Positions 25,094 to 35,600 of a stretch of 64,000 nucleotides of DNA are shown piece by piece. The first letter of the stretch is position 1, and every line of letters begins with the position of its first letter. The notes beneath the pieces are model-generated. The model was not told the origin of the DNA, made no database searches, and worked only from the letters and a program-made list of their open reading frames with translations. This DNA is from Scilla litardierei. Lineage: Eukaryota > Streptophyta > Magnoliopsida > Asparagales > Asparagaceae. The translations under genes and the position numbers were made by a program. The stretch covers positions 153,866,817 to 153,930,816 of the forward strand of contig CM061132.1 in assembly GCA_030789695.1 (NCBI GenBank), written 5' to 3'.

Positions 25094-25910
25094 CTACCTC
25101 ACTTGCTCAACACTTCTTGTTGTGGAGCCGGGGGGTGGTCCAAGCTGAGTAGATCCAGAAGATTCAACAGTCAACGACATGTTGTTATGGTGAGGGCAGT
25201 CACTGATAGCATGTGCAGATGTTTCACTTGCTCCTTTCTGCTTTACGAATAAACCTAGTATTTTATCTATTAATATCACTACAAATTTATCCAGAAACTC
25301 GTAGAATATGACACTCATGTGATCCATGGATACTGTAGGGCTGTTGGTCGCACCAAGCGGTATGACAATGAACTCGCAGTGTCCATACTTCGTCCAATAA
25401 GTCGTCTTGGAAACATCTTTCCTCTTGTCCTTCACTGGATGGTATCTACTCCTGAGATTCAACTTCGAGAAAGGTCGTGATCCACCGAGTTGATCGAATA
25501 TGTCGATGCGCGATAACAATTACTTATTTCCCGCAGTGACTTCGTCCGGCTCACGATAATCCGCGCACATTCTCCTCAATCGACCCATCCTTCTTCTTGA
25601 CCAACAGAACATGTGCACCATAGGAAGATATGCTGGGATATGTGAATCCTTTTTGTGACAGGTCATCCAATTACTCACGTCGCACTTCCAGTTCTGCAGG
25701 AGCCATACGATAAGGCGCCTTCGTAATCGGCTGAGTATTCAACTAAAAGCCGACGCCGAACTCCAAAGCACGATCAGGCGACGGTCCAAAACTACCCTCC
25801 AGAAATACATCTTCAAAGTCTCAGACCATTGCAGGCTCCTCAGGCTCGACTTGCATAGACGCAACGATCGCTTCGTTCGGTTGGGCCCGAAATTCGATAG
25901 GTCCAAGTGA
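25094..25910 (-). pseudogene. Y pol remnant (PR-RT linker and RT)
   Basis: Minus-strand frames match the RT of Z. Around 25260-25510 they read [11 protein letters not shown], then EFLDKFVVILID, where Z has [10 protein letters not shown] and FIDDIL; the catalytic D-D is altered to ID-K. The reading [12 protein letters not shown] occurs at 25680-25720, and the linker (VEPEEP and DRALEF) lies between 25740 and 25900. Frameshifts and stops are frequent. Past the RT the reading changes to SETSAHAISDCPHH (25130-25210), which is not RT and may be gag-derived. Gag, RNase H and integrase are absent, so Y is dead. Confidence 0.7.
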
Positions 25911-26174
25911 ACGACTAAGAGAACTCCAAAGTGTAATATGGTCAGAGCTGGGTGAGAACCCACTAAGGTGACTCTTAGAATGATAATACTAAGTCTTAGC
26001 AAAGATGTCTAACTAACAAGAACGTGTGTCTAATTAAATCTTCCAACCATGCTGGCCTAATGGGTCTCCCTATCATACCGAGACAAGAAACTCGGGTGAA
26101 TTTCGTGTACGAGGTAATTCTAGACGTTTTGGCTAACGATAGTATTTATATTGTTCTGAAGTTTGCAAATGCAC
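25911..26174 (-). other. 5' leader remnant of Y
   Basis: Non-coding sequence between the PBS and the pol remnant. The gag gene expected here has been lost. Confidence 0.5.
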
Positions 26175-26192
26175 GACCTGCATGGGCCACCA
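26175..26192 (-). promoter_or_regulatory. Primer-binding site of Y (tRNA-Ile type)
   Basis: The plus strand reads gacctgcatgggccacca, the 3' end of plant cytosolic tRNA-Ile(AAU) including the untemplated CCA, as I recall that tRNA. It lies 8 bases (ctaaaacc) inside the LTR. Z has the same arrangement. Confidence 0.7.
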
Positions 26193-26200
26193 CTAAAACC

Positions 26201-27549
26201 TATAACGCCTCGCTTCTCAAAAACAACGGAAGCGAGAACGTTACAAAGGTCTGCATGAACTGGAGCGGTGAAGCTCGAGTTCACTAAGCGTCTGTAATAA
26301 CAACATAACATGTTCTTACATGCAATCAGAATAATAGAATATTATCTCATTCATTAACTACATCCAGAGGTTCGTACATGAAATAAAGCAACAGGGTCTC
26401 AGCATGGACAAAGAAACTACATCAAGGTACAAGCTCCTACTGCAGGGTACTAAAGCAACCTAAAGGGAAAAAACAGCAACAACACTAGCCTCTAGTCCTC
26501 CACATAGAGTGACTCAGCATCAACAGCGAACTCCTGGTTCTCTAGGTCAGGCGTCTCAAACAAGTCTTCCTGGTAACCTGGCTTGTGATCTGACATACAT
26601 TCTAGAAACATGAATGTATGTCAGCAAGGGTCTGCAAGTAAAAGTAAGATGACGCAAGGCAAGGTGTATGGAATTTAAAGACAGTCAATAAATGTTGTTT
26701 ACTTGGCAGATTATGAGATACGACTGCATGCAATTTATGTAAACATGGCAGATTGTGGGATGCGATAGCATGATAATTTATGTAAACATGGAAGGAAAGT
26801 AAAAGACAGTGCAAGAAAGTAAACGTGGCATGGAAATGGCCGTAGCGTGTGCTACCGGCCACAAGACAAGACAAGACAAGACAAGACTGTGAGTGTCTCT
26901 AGGGTTCATGCCTTAAGGTTAGAGGGCGGCCAAACCCTCTAAACCTTGCGACCGCTCAACCCAACCCCAACCTAGTGCACACGACAATTCCGTACAAAGG
27001 ATCACTCTCTCTGCTAAGAGAGTGCCTTATTCCCCACAGGTTATCCGTACAAAGGATCACTCTCTCTGCTAGGAGAGTGCCTTATTCCCCGCAGGTTCAA
27101 TACAATTCATGCATGAAGTTACATGGCAAGGAAAGAATGATGCATGTCCGTTTCAAGATGTTTATCAACATGGCAGTTATAGCATATTGGGCCTAGACTT
27201 CGTCATCAAGTCTAGACTGTCGTGAGTGTATCATAGACGCTATCATTTCACGTCTAGGTCTCTTGTTCATATTTTTACAAACTAAGGAAATTAATGGCCT
27301 AAATGTGGCCGTTTCAATGCAAGTGAACACACTTGCCTGATTGGTGACTTCGGGTGTCCAGGTGATCGTAGCGAGGGACGCGGTCTATCTGTGTCATGGG
27401 TTTATGGTATTGAGTTAGAAGTCTTTAAATCAACAAGAGTATTTACTACGAACAATATATATAACTAGTACTAACATATATAATACTTTTCTTATATTAA
27501 TTCTGGTATACTTAAAATACTAGCATATTACTACTATCATGTAAGGTTG
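26201..27549 (-). mobile_element. Y 5' LTR (right), first part
   Basis: It starts tataacgcctcgc and aligns with 15000-16320. A segment of about 55 bp around tccgtacaaaggatcac is duplicated in tandem (about 26988-27097), unlike the left LTR. It is interrupted at 27549 by Z (TSD ggttg, 27545-27549 and 45068-45072). The empty site is seen at about 16303-16312 in the left LTR. Confidence 0.85.
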
Positions 27550-29969
27550 TGTCACGCCCCGCTTCCCTAAAATGGAGGCGAGACGTGAGAAGGTCCGCAC
27601 AGACGTGGAGCTGTGAAGCCACACGCCTGATAAGCGTCAATAAATTAAATGCAGGTCCCTGTAACCACGAACAGAACAAAGATAATAACACAAGAGAGAC
27701 AGAAATAAAATTTCAAATCTCAGAATTGTCCAACATTAAAATTAAGTTCAACATCCAGAAAAGCCACCAGGCTAAAGGAAAAATTCTAAAGGCCCAGAAC
27801 AAGGCCTACAAGGACAAACATATACAGAGTATTGGTGCTACGCACCGACAACAAAAACAGTCTAACAAAAGGGTAAGCTCAGCGAAGGCACTAAGACTGG
27901 TCTCCGGTGTCCTCAAACTCCTCGATGAACGCGGGTTCTGACTCAGCGTCAGCAAACACCACGTCCTCAGCAGCACCCTCAGGCTCAGGATCTAACATGT
28001 GTCACCCGAAAGAGTAAAGGGGCACATGTCAGCAAGTCTAAAAGACTTGGGCAAGGAAACTGAAGGTAAGGTAAACTAACAACCTAGCAGTTATAGTATG
28101 CATGACATGGCAATTATGGCATGAGAGCACAAGCAAGGCATGTTGTAACAATAGATGCAAGAGAACAATTATCATGGCATGACAGGAGTAGCCAAGCTAC
28201 TAACAATCTCAATCTTTTCACTAGTCACGTTTCAAGTTATTTGTAGATGTTTACGCCTTACAGCTGAACTGTTGGACATTCACACTGATTGGCCGCTTAA
28301 CACTACCCCAGAACCCAGAGTTTACGCCTTACAACTGAAGTTGCTGATCGGGCAGACTCCCAGTTGATTGGCCGCTTAATCCTTACCCCTCCCACACGCA
28401 AACAAGCCAGGGTCCCTGCACACGATGCTCAGTAAATGAGCCAGGGTTGCCCCGCACAAGAGCTTGTTTTCAGGTTCACAATTTGGCGTAGGGTTGTGCC
28501 CGCTAAAAGCAGGTGCCTAGCCTCAATCAATTCACTAGGTGTAGCTGAGCTACGCAATCACGGGAACATTTAAAGAATGCAATGACATAACAATTAATTT
28601 GCGTACCGTTAATTGAAATTAAACATGACATGGTAGTTATGCAACATGATAAATGACTGATCTAGCTTCGTTGTCAAGCTAGATCCTGAAATTGTGCCTA
28701 GGCGAGTATCATTTCGTCGTCTAGTCTCTTTTACGCCTACAACAAGCAAATGGCCTAAGACATGGCCTAAAACCCTAAGTGGCAAGTTTCACTTGCCTAA
28801 CACCGAGGATGACGATCACGAAGGTTCGTCTCACGGACGCTAATCTACGGGGAAGTCGTTGTTATGGAGAAACAATCATCAAAACAACATTCATTTTTAA
28901 TAGGGTTTTACAAAAATCACAAAACGGGTTATGAGAATATTAAAGGATCGAACACTACCGTAAGAAACGGAAGATCGATGCCGAGCAAGCACGTCAACGG
29001 AAGAAATGATCCGGGGAACCACGGTTCAGATCTGAAATAGATGGAGAAATTTGGAGAAAATGGGATTTTGTGGGTTTTGGGGGTTTTCCGGCGGCCTAGA
29101 GGAGATGGCCGGCCTAAACGGAGAGGGGGAGGGGCTCTTGAGGAAGGAGGAAGGCTAGGGGAAGATGGATGATGATTTGAGGAAGAAGGAGGCTCAGGAG
29201 AAATGAAAGAAGAAAGAAAAACTATTGGGGGGTTTATATAGGAAAAGTCGGCGGTTGGGCAAACCCTAGGTTTACGACAGCGATTAGTAGGTCAAAGAAG
29301 GGTTGTTGACCGACTAGTTTAACAACTAGTCGGTCGGTCGACCAACTATGACCGACTAAAATCAAGCATCGAAAAAGAGAATAAATCTGGGTAGTGAATT
29401 AGTCGGTTTGTGAAGGCCCGTCGACCGACTAGTTTGCAACCTAGTCAGTCGGTGAGTGTTCATAAACCGACTAACGATAAACAGTAACTCAGGTGAAATT
29501 TATCAAAGGAACTAGTCGGTCTGAGAGCAAGTTCGGACCGACTAGTTTCACATCTAGTCGGTCGGTGGTTGTTCTTAGACCGACTAAGAGTAAACATTAA
29601 CTCCTGTACAATTGATTCAATGAACTAGTCGGTTCCAGTAGAGTTCCTGACAGACTAGATCTCAATCTAGTCGGTTGGTCACCCTTCTTGAACCAACTAA
29701 GGTGCACAAAAAGTGCCGAATTGTAGCGTGAAGCTTCGGGAAGATTTCTACGGCTTCTAAGATCAACCTATCTCTAAGATATGAGCGATTTGAAGTTCGT
29801 CATGAGCGACTTACTCCAAGATCAACGATCTAAGGATGAAGCTAGAAAATCTCAACGAAACGAACGAAAACGAAAGCTACGGAGACGGAAAACCACATAT
29901 AAGGAGAAAATCCACCAAAACATATAATATAATATAGATAATCCAAATACATGAAAACCAGTCGTTACA
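27550..29969 (-). mobile_element. Z 3' LTR (left)
   Basis: A TATA box on minus (cctatataaacc, 29232-29243) lies downstream of the inverted-repeat array at 29308-29700 in element orientation. ORFs at 27549-27941 and 28155-28367 are LTR sequence present in both copies. Confidence 0.9.
29308..29700. repeat. Array of gaccgactagt / actagtcggtc inverted motifs
   Basis: About a dozen copies of actagtcggt alternate with the reverse complement accgactagt, often facing each other across a few bases (gactagtttaacaactagtc). The other LTR has the same array at 44390-44800. In element orientation the array lies just upstream of the TATA box. Confidence 0.9.
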
Positions 29970-29983
29970 TCCTCCCCAACTTA
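29970..29983 (-). promoter_or_regulatory. Polypurine tract of Z
   Basis: On minus this reads taagttggggagga, immediately before the LTR start TGTAACGAC. It is preceded by gaggacggaattt, common in plant chromoviruses. Confidence 0.8.
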
Positions 29984-30015
29984 AGAAAAATTCCGTCCTC
30001 GGAATTTCCCAACAC

Positions 30016-31150
30016 TCACGTGTCCGGGAACAAAAGTGGGTAACGCTCTCGCATCTCATCCTCATTCTCCCAAGTAGACTCTCCTGGCGAGCCGTGTCGT
30101 CACATCACCCTCACAAGATTGACAACCTTGTTCCGGAGTGACTTCTGACGCCTGTCCAGAATCTGCACTGGCTGCTGGTCATACGTCATATCAGGGTGAA
30201 CGGTAATCTCCGAGAAATCCACAGCATGAGATGGATCGCTAATGTATCGACGAAGCCGCGACACATGGAAAACATTGTGAACTCCTTCCAAAGACGGCGG
30301 TAAGGCTAAGCGATAGGCTACCTCGCCAACTTTCTCCAGAATGTCAAACGGTCCAATGTATCGAGGGCTCAACTTCCCTCGCTTCCCAAAGCGAATCACT
30401 CCACGATTCGGGGAATCTTCAAGAACACATGGTCACCCGGCTGAAACTCCAAAGGACGGCGTTTAGCATCCGCCCAATGCTTAAAACGGTCCTGAGCAAT
30501 CCTCAACCTCTCTCGAATGTTTCTGACAACATCCACGGCCTCCACAATCATCTCAGGTCCCAACAGATCCCGATCACCAATGTCATCCCAACTCAATGGC
30601 GACCGACATTTCCTCCCATAAAGCGCGGCGAAAGGCGCCATGCCAATACTCGCCTGGAAGCTGTTGTTGTAGGAAAACTCTACCAGATGCAGATGGTCCT
30701 CCCACGAACCCTTGAAATCCAACATGCACGCCCTCAGCATGTCTTCCAAGATCTGAATCGTCCTCTCGGACTGGCCCTCTGTCTGCGGATGGTACGCCGT
30801 CCTGAAACTCAGACGCGTACCCAAACTCTTCTGTAAACTCTGCCAGAACTGAGATGTGAACCTCGTGTCTCTATCCGACACGATACTCACGGGGACTCTG
30901 TGAAGTCGTACGATCTCCTGCACGATTCATGTTACATCACTATTTAAACTAGGAAAAGGAAATAGAAACGGAGAGTAAAATTATTTACCTCCATGTATCT
31001 CCTCGCTAGCGCCTCAGTGGACTGTCCTACTCAGAATGGAATAAAGTGCGCAGATTTGGTCAATCGATCTACGATCACCCAAATTGCGTCATTCTGCTTT
31101 GGACTCCGAGGTAGTCCAGTCACGAAATCCATAGTGATGTGTTGCCACTT
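30016..31150 (-). pseudogene. Z integrase core, C-terminus and chromodomain (broken)
   Basis: This continues pol past the stop at 31151-31153. Read on minus: [18 protein letters not shown] with the first catalytic Asp, then TGA at 31031-31033 within the IPF..VGQS motif. A 71-base candidate intron (30918-30988) follows. Next come EIVRLH and SDRDTRF with the second Asp, then EGQSERTIQILED with the catalytic Glu. A frameshift lies near 30400-30415, then [16 protein letters not shown] (IN C-terminal/GPY-F domain). A TGA at 30100-30102 replaces the Trp of the chromodomain, then HGSPGESTWENEDEMRER follows to a stop at 30016. All three stops fit G-to-A change of TGG. Family: integrase with chromodomain that targets heterochromatin. 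Confidence 0.85.
30918..30988 (-). other. Candidate 71-nt intron in Z integrase
   Basis: On minus it begins gtaaataatt and ends aatcgtgcag, and contains in-frame stops. Joining the flanks gives YME|EIVRLH, which continues the conserved integrase line with no residue lost (phase 0). Since 71 is not a multiple of 3, exact restoration of frame supports an intron over random junk. An insertion or deletion artefact remains possible. Confidence 0.55.
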
Positions 31151-33430
31151 TCACTCCGGAATCGGAAGCGGTTGTAGTAACCCTGCCGTACGCTGATGCT
31201 CCGCCTTCACTTGTTGGCAAACCAAGCACTTGGCTACACTCCGAGCCACACTCCTCTTCATCCCATGCCACCAAAAATTCAGACGAAGATCCTTGTACAT
31301 CTTGGTGCCACCAGGATGCACAGAATACGGCGAACTGTGTGCCTCAACCATCAACTCCTCTCTAACATCCCCAGCTGGCACACATACCCTGGCTCCGTAT
31401 ATCAGCGAGCCATCCTCATGAATCAAAAAGTCAGTCTGCAGACTGGCTTCTACCTGCTCCCGAATCTTCACCAGCTTCGGATCTCCAGCCTGGCCAGCCT
31501 TGATCCGATCCACAATCGACGACTGAATCTGCATACTCATCAACGGAGAAGCTTCTCCAGGAAGAACAATCTCAAATCCAGACTCGCAAAAATCCTGCTG
31601 CAATCTCCACTGCGAGGTCAAAATCATCACCGCTGGAAGCCTACTCAGCGCATCAGGAACCACATTCACCTTGCCAGGGTGATACAGCAAATCAATCTCA
31701 TAATCAGCCATGAGCTCCAACCATCGACGCTGTCGCATGTTGAGCTCCTTCTGAGTAAAAATATACTTCAAGCTTTTGTGATCGGTGAAGATCTTCATTT
31801 TCTCACTCAGCAGGAAGTGCTTCCAAATCTTGAGCGCAAACACGATAGCAGCCAACTCCAAGTCGTGCGTCGGGTAATTCTTCTCATGAGTCTTGAGCTG
31901 ACGCGAAGCATACGCCATAATATGCCCGTGCTGATGCAGCACACAACTGAGACCCTTGCCAGAAGCATCGTAAAAGATCTCAAATCCACCGCTGCGATCA
32001 GGCACAACAAGAATAGGGGCAGTCGTCAATCTCTCCCTCAGAACACCAAAGGCATTCTCACAATCACCCGACCAAACAAAAGGCACATCCTTCCGTGTCA
32101 ATCTGGTCATCGGCTCAGCAATACGGGAAAAGTCCTTAATGGAGCACCGATAGTAACCAGCAAGCCCAAGGAAACTCCGGATCTCAGACGCCGACTGCGG
32201 AACATGCCACTCTCTGATGGCCCTGATCTTCTCGGGATCCACTGAAATACCATCTCCAGTCACCACATACCCGAGAAAAGCAACTCTGTCCAGCCAAAAC
32301 TCGCACTTCAAAAACTTGGCATACAAACGATGCTTCCTCAAAATCTCCAACACTGTCCTCAAGTGCGAGGCATGCTCTTCCTCCGACTTAGAATAGATCA
32401 GAATGTCGTCAATAAAGATAATGACAAACTTATCTAAAAAGTCATAGAAGATCAGATTCATCAGATTCATGAAAACTGCGGGTGCATTGGTTACACCGAA
32501 GGGCATAACCACAAACTCGTAGTGTCCATACTTCGTCCTGAACGCTGTCTTCGGAACATCTTCCTTCTTCACCTTCAGCTGATGATAACCACTCCTCAGA
32601 TCCAACTTCGAAAACACCCTCGAACCTCCAAGCTGATCAAAAATATCATCGATGCGAGGCAACTGGTATTTATTCTTGATGTTCACCGCATTCAGCTCCC
32701 GATAGTCCACGCACATGCGACGCGAACCGTCCTTCTTCTTCACCAGCAGCACTGGTGCTCCCCACGGAGACACACTAGGATTGATATAACCCTTCTGCAA
32801 AAGCTCATCCAGCTGCTTCCGCAATTCATCCAACTCAGCGGGTGCCATACGATAAGGCGCCTTCGATATCGGCTGCGCTCCCGGAATAAGATCAATCGAA
32901 AATTCGAGAGCTCGATCAGGTGGCAAACCAGACATCTCCTTGGGGAAGACGTCATCAAAGTCCCACACAACCGCTGGCCTCTCCAGCTCCATCTGCATAG
33001 CCACAATCTCCACCGGCCTGGCCTGAAACCTGACCGGACCGAGCGAACTGCTATCCCGGCTGAACTCAAATACTGGATGTCCGGGAATCTCGAACACCAC
33101 CTTCTTCCTTCGACAGTCGATCGTAGCATAGAAGCTCGCAAGCCAATCCATCCCAAGGACCGCATCATAGTTGATGATGTCGTGGACGATGAAATCAGCG
33201 TAAAGCTCATGTCCACAGACCACCAACGAGCAAGAATTGCAACCAAGATGCACCGAGACCACGCCATTCCCCGTAACGATATTCCAATTCTTCGGAAGAG
33301 GGGACGTCGACAAGGAATGCTTCTCTACGAAGCGCGGCGCCAAAATGCACATCGATGCACCCGAGTCAAAGAGGACTCGTGCAGGAAATGTGCACACCAA
33401 AACCACACCTACAAACAGTCTAACCATCAA
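31151..33430 (-). CDS. pol: Z pol: protease, RT, RNase H, integrase N-terminus
   Basis: A 759-codon ORF. Residues 20-30 carry the retropepsin motif LFDSGAS. RT spans about 195-375, with [33 protein letters not shown] and the catalytic FIDDILIYS. RNase H spans about 465-600, with FYDASGKG, the [11 protein letters not shown]lu, FTDHKSLKY and PDALSR. The integrase zinc-finger region begins near 700 (HPGGTKMY, then [11 protein letters not shown]). The ORF ends at a TGA (31151-31153) replacing the Trp after PIPE, so integrase is cut off. If the candidate intron before it is spliced, coding here starts at 33408 rather than at the Met at 33430. PR, RT and RNase H residues look intact. Confidence 0.92.
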   Translation of the reverse strand: MMVRLFVGVVLVCTFPARVLFDSGASMCILAPRFVEKHSLSTSPLPKNWNIVTGNGVVSVHLGCNSCSLVVCGHELYADFIVHDIINYDAVLGMDWLASFYATIDCRRKKVVFEIPGHPVFEFSRDSSSLGPVRFQARPVEIVAMQMELERPAVVWDFDDVFPKEMSGLPPDRALEFSIDLIPGAQPISKAPYRMAPAELDELRKQLDELLQKGYINPSVSPWGAPVLLVKKKDGSRRMCVDYRELNAVNIKNKYQLPRIDDIFDQLGGSRVFSKLDLRSGYHQLKVKKEDVPKTAFRTKYGHYEFVVMPFGVTNAPAVFMNLMNLIFYDFLDKFVIIFIDDILIYSKSEEEHASHLRTVLEILRKHRLYAKFLKCEFWLDRVAFLGYVVTGDGISVDPEKIRAIREWHVPQSASEIRSFLGLAGYYRCSIKDFSRIAEPMTRLTRKDVPFVWSGDCENAFGVLRERLTTAPILVVPDRSGGFEIFYDASGKGLSCVLHQHGHIMAYASRQLKTHEKNYPTHDLELAAIVFALKIWKHFLLSEKMKIFTDHKSLKYIFTQKELNMRQRRWLELMADYEIDLLYHPGKVNVVPDALSRLPAVMILTSQWRLQQDFCESGFEIVLPGEASPLMSMQIQSSIVDRIKAGQAGDPKLVKIREQVEASLQTDFLIHEDGSLIYGARVCVPAGDVREELMVEAHSSPYSVHPGGTKMYKDLRLNFWWHGMKRSVARSVAKCLVCQQVKAEHQRTAGLLQPLPIPE

Positions 33431-33521
33431 GCCCTAGTCTAGCAAACAATCATATGCAAGCAACCAAACATAATCTAACAAACAAAACCAACTAAGAAGG
33501 AACAGCTAGATTGAGGATTAC
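33409..33521 (-). other. Candidate 113-nt intron between Z gag and protease
   Basis: On minus it starts gtaatcctc and ends ctgtttgtag. It contains the gag stop and cannot be read through in the pol frame. Splicing joins EVIT-G to [10 protein letters not shown] across a split Gly codon and places the protease in frame with gag, as in single-ORF plant chromoviruses. Introns are known in Ogre/Tat elements, so the mechanism has precedent. The alternative is separate ORFs with a short spacer. Confidence 0.6.
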
Positions 33522-34650
33522 CTGTGATAACCTCATCCACAGCCTCGCTCTCCACCTCGGTCATCAGAAAAGCCTGCCTCCTCGGTGGAAAAGCCTGCTG
33601 AAAGGCCTGCCTCTGAGGGACAAGAGCTGCTCCACGTCCCGCAGGAACAGGCGCTCTCTGCTGCAACGGCTGTGCTGCAACAGGTGCCCTCCGCAGCTGA
33701 TTCACATGCCGACAATCCTTCGCGACATGAGAAGCATCACCACAAACCAAACACTGGCCCAGAAATTTCCTACACTGATCCTTGATGTGGCCAGGCTTGC
33801 CGTAGAAATGGAAAGTCTTTTGATTAGGCCCTCCTGGCCTCTTGAACTGCACCGGCTGATTAGGCTTGAATCCAGACCTAACCACCGCCCTGGCCTGCTC
33901 CATAGGCCTCTTCCCAGCACCAGGAACATGTCCTCTCCTCTGGCTCAGGTTCAGCTCCTGCCTCCTCGCAGCTACCAGAACCTTCTGGTAAGAGTCCAGA
34001 TCAGAGGAAGACACAAAACTCTGAAGCTCCAAAGCAAGTCCATGCAGGAACCTCTGAGCCCTCTCATCAGCATCTTGCACCATCTTCGGTGCGAACCGAC
34101 TCAGCCTAGTGAACTCTTGGTGGTACTGGTCCACCGTCAAGCTCCCTTGCTTCAGCTCAATAAAACGCTGCAGCATCTCCTTCCTAGCAGCCTTCGGAAA
34201 GAACTCTTCATCAAACCTGGACTTAAAGGTAGCCCAAGCTATCGGCTCCACCAGCATCTTCTCTTCTGCATCCCACCAGTTCCGAGCATTATCCTTGAGT
34301 TGCCTCTTCGCCAGATCAACCCATCTAACCGGGCTGATCTTCGCCATCTTCAAATTGTCCTCTATGTTCCGAATCCACTCATCGGAAGCTAGAGGACCCT
34401 CAGACCCATCAAAATAAGCAGGACCCAGCTCCCGAAATTGCTTCGCTCCCGGCTCGGACCGTGGGGCATCCTGGATTGCCCGAGCAGCTCGAGCAACCGG
34501 AGCATTCTGGACTTGCAGGAGCATGCTCTGTTGCACCTGCATCATCTGAAGCATCATCCGCATCATCTCCCCATTGGCGGGCTCCCGCTCAGGCTCCTCG
34601 TCATGAGGGGGCGCGCTACCACCACCACGGGTAAATCGCCTTCCTGCCAT
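33475..34650 (-). CDS. gag: Z Gag capsid/nucleocapsid
   Basis: An intact 391-codon ORF. The N-terminus is basic and glycine-rich. Residues about 70-235 form a Retrotrans_gag-type capsid core (YFDGSEGPLASDEWIRNIE, FFPKAARKEMLQRF, LTVDQYHQEFTRLSRFAP). Two CCHC knuckles are expected near residues 285-325. The second is complete (CLVCGDASHVAKDC), but the first lacks both leading cysteines (FHFYGKPGHIKDQC, Phe and Tyr in their places). The last dozen codons after EVITG read into the candidate intron and are probably not part of Gag-Pol. The start Met is chosen for its position after the leader and PBS. Confidence 0.92.
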   Translation of the reverse strand: MAGRRFTRGGGSAPPHDEEPEREPANGEMMRMMLQMMQVQQSMLLQVQNAPVARAARAIQDAPRSEPGAKQFRELGPAYFDGSEGPLASDEWIRNIEDNLKMAKISPVRWVDLAKRQLKDNARNWWDAEEKMLVEPIAWATFKSRFDEEFFPKAARKEMLQRFIELKQGSLTVDQYHQEFTRLSRFAPKMVQDADERAQRFLHGLALELQSFVSSSDLDSYQKVLVAARRQELNLSQRRGHVPGAGKRPMEQARAVVRSGFKPNQPVQFKRPGGPNQKTFHFYGKPGHIKDQCRKFLGQCLVCGDASHVAKDCRHVNQLRRAPVAAQPLQQRAPVPAGRGAALVPQRQAFQQAFPPRRQAFLMTEVESEAVDEVITGNPQSSCSFLVGFVC

Positions 34651-34770
34651 CTAGTGACGCAGAAAACGAAACAAATTAGACTCATAGCTTATGACTCGGA
34701 TGTCGAACTTAGTTTTTTGGACATTCTAATATTATTATCGTTATTCCGACAATTCGCAGTTATAGAGTGA
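34651..34770 (-). other. Short 5' leader of Z
   Basis: About 120 bases between PBS and gag. No structure or ORF noted. Confidence 0.6.
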
Positions 34771-34790
34771 GAGACCTGCATGGGCCACCA
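34771..34790 (-). promoter_or_regulatory. Primer-binding site of Z (tRNA-Ile type)
   Basis: The plus strand reads gagacctgcatgggccacca, 20 bases identical to the 3' end of plant cytosolic tRNA-Ile(AAU) plus CCA, from memory of that tRNA. It is set 8 bases (acaaaacc) from the LTR edge at 34799. The CCA is not encoded in tRNA genes, which argues for a primer copy rather than a tRNA gene piece. Confidence 0.8.
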
Positions 34791-34798
34791 ACAAAACC

Positions 34799-34879
34799 TG
34801 TCACGCCCCGCTTCCCTAAAATGGAGGCGAGACGTGAGAAGGTCCGCACAGACGTGGAGCTGTGAAGCCACACACCTGA
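34799..34879 (-). mobile_element. Z 5' LTR (right), first piece
   Basis: It is the same as 27550-27630 and is cut by L1. The final cctga (34875-34879) is the L1 TSD. Confidence 0.9.
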
Positions 34880-35188
34880 TGATCGGTCCATATTTTACAC
34901 CTTTTTTCTGCATATTTGCATGCCTTTTCGATCACCCATATCACGCTTTTCACGATTATTCGACGATATTGCGTTACTTTTCACTATTTCTTGTTTTTGT
35001 CGGATTTCAGGAAATATGGAGCGATCGGGAGCAAAAATGAGCTTAAGGGACTTGCACCCACTCCGGAGCGTCACCCAAGGCTCTTTTGAGGGCTATTCGG
35101 CGATAGGAGATAGGTGGAAGAAGAAGGAACTCCGTAGGAGCGACGAGGAGGAGAGACAGAGAAGATTGGGCATTTTCAGCATGCCACT

Positions 35189-35600
35189 CGGCCGAGTGAA
35201 GGAGTCACTCGGCCGAGCAAAGAAGCCCGCTCGGCCGGCCAGATCGGACACGCAGCAGATTGAGTATCAGCGTGCACTCGGCCGAGCATCGCCAGACCAC
35301 TCGGCCGAGCACGGAGACACCACTTGCCCGAGTGGCATCACGACGACGGCAAGCAAAAATCTCAGACTTACTGGAATCCGTCAGGCGATTGAGGGTTCCG
35401 ACTCGGCCGAGTACCGAATGCCCCGCGGCCGAGTGAGTAAAGCCACTCGTCCGAGCCACCCCCGGAGACAGACCCCTGAGAACCTCGAAGTTACTGGAAT
35501 TTTACAGGGTCTATCACTCGGTCGAGTAGAGAAGCCCACTCGACCGAGTAGAGAAGCCAACTCGACCGAGTAGATAAGTCAACTCAGCCGAGTGATGCCG
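35189..35600. repeat. Array of CACTCGGCCGAGTG palindromes, L1 5' LTR
   Basis: More than a dozen full or near copies of actcggccgagt, with variants actcgaccgagt and actcggtcgagt. Two more copies lie at 35806-35845. The array precedes the TATA-like site. Confidence 0.93.

Noticed and set aside
31196..34392. Plus-strand ORFs of 293-349 codons opposite Z gag and pol
   Set aside because: Antisense shadows of conserved gag and RT sequence, without recognisable domains.
34771..34790. tRNA-Ile gene
   Set aside because: Only the last 20 bases including CCA are present, next to an LTR. It is the primer-binding site of Z.
34920..35573. 217-codon ORF repeated at 40456-41160 (234 codons)
   Set aside because: It lies in the L1 LTR over the palindrome array, upstream of the TATA-like site. 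Its repeat comes from the LTR pair, not from selection I can show. Kept in mind as low priority.
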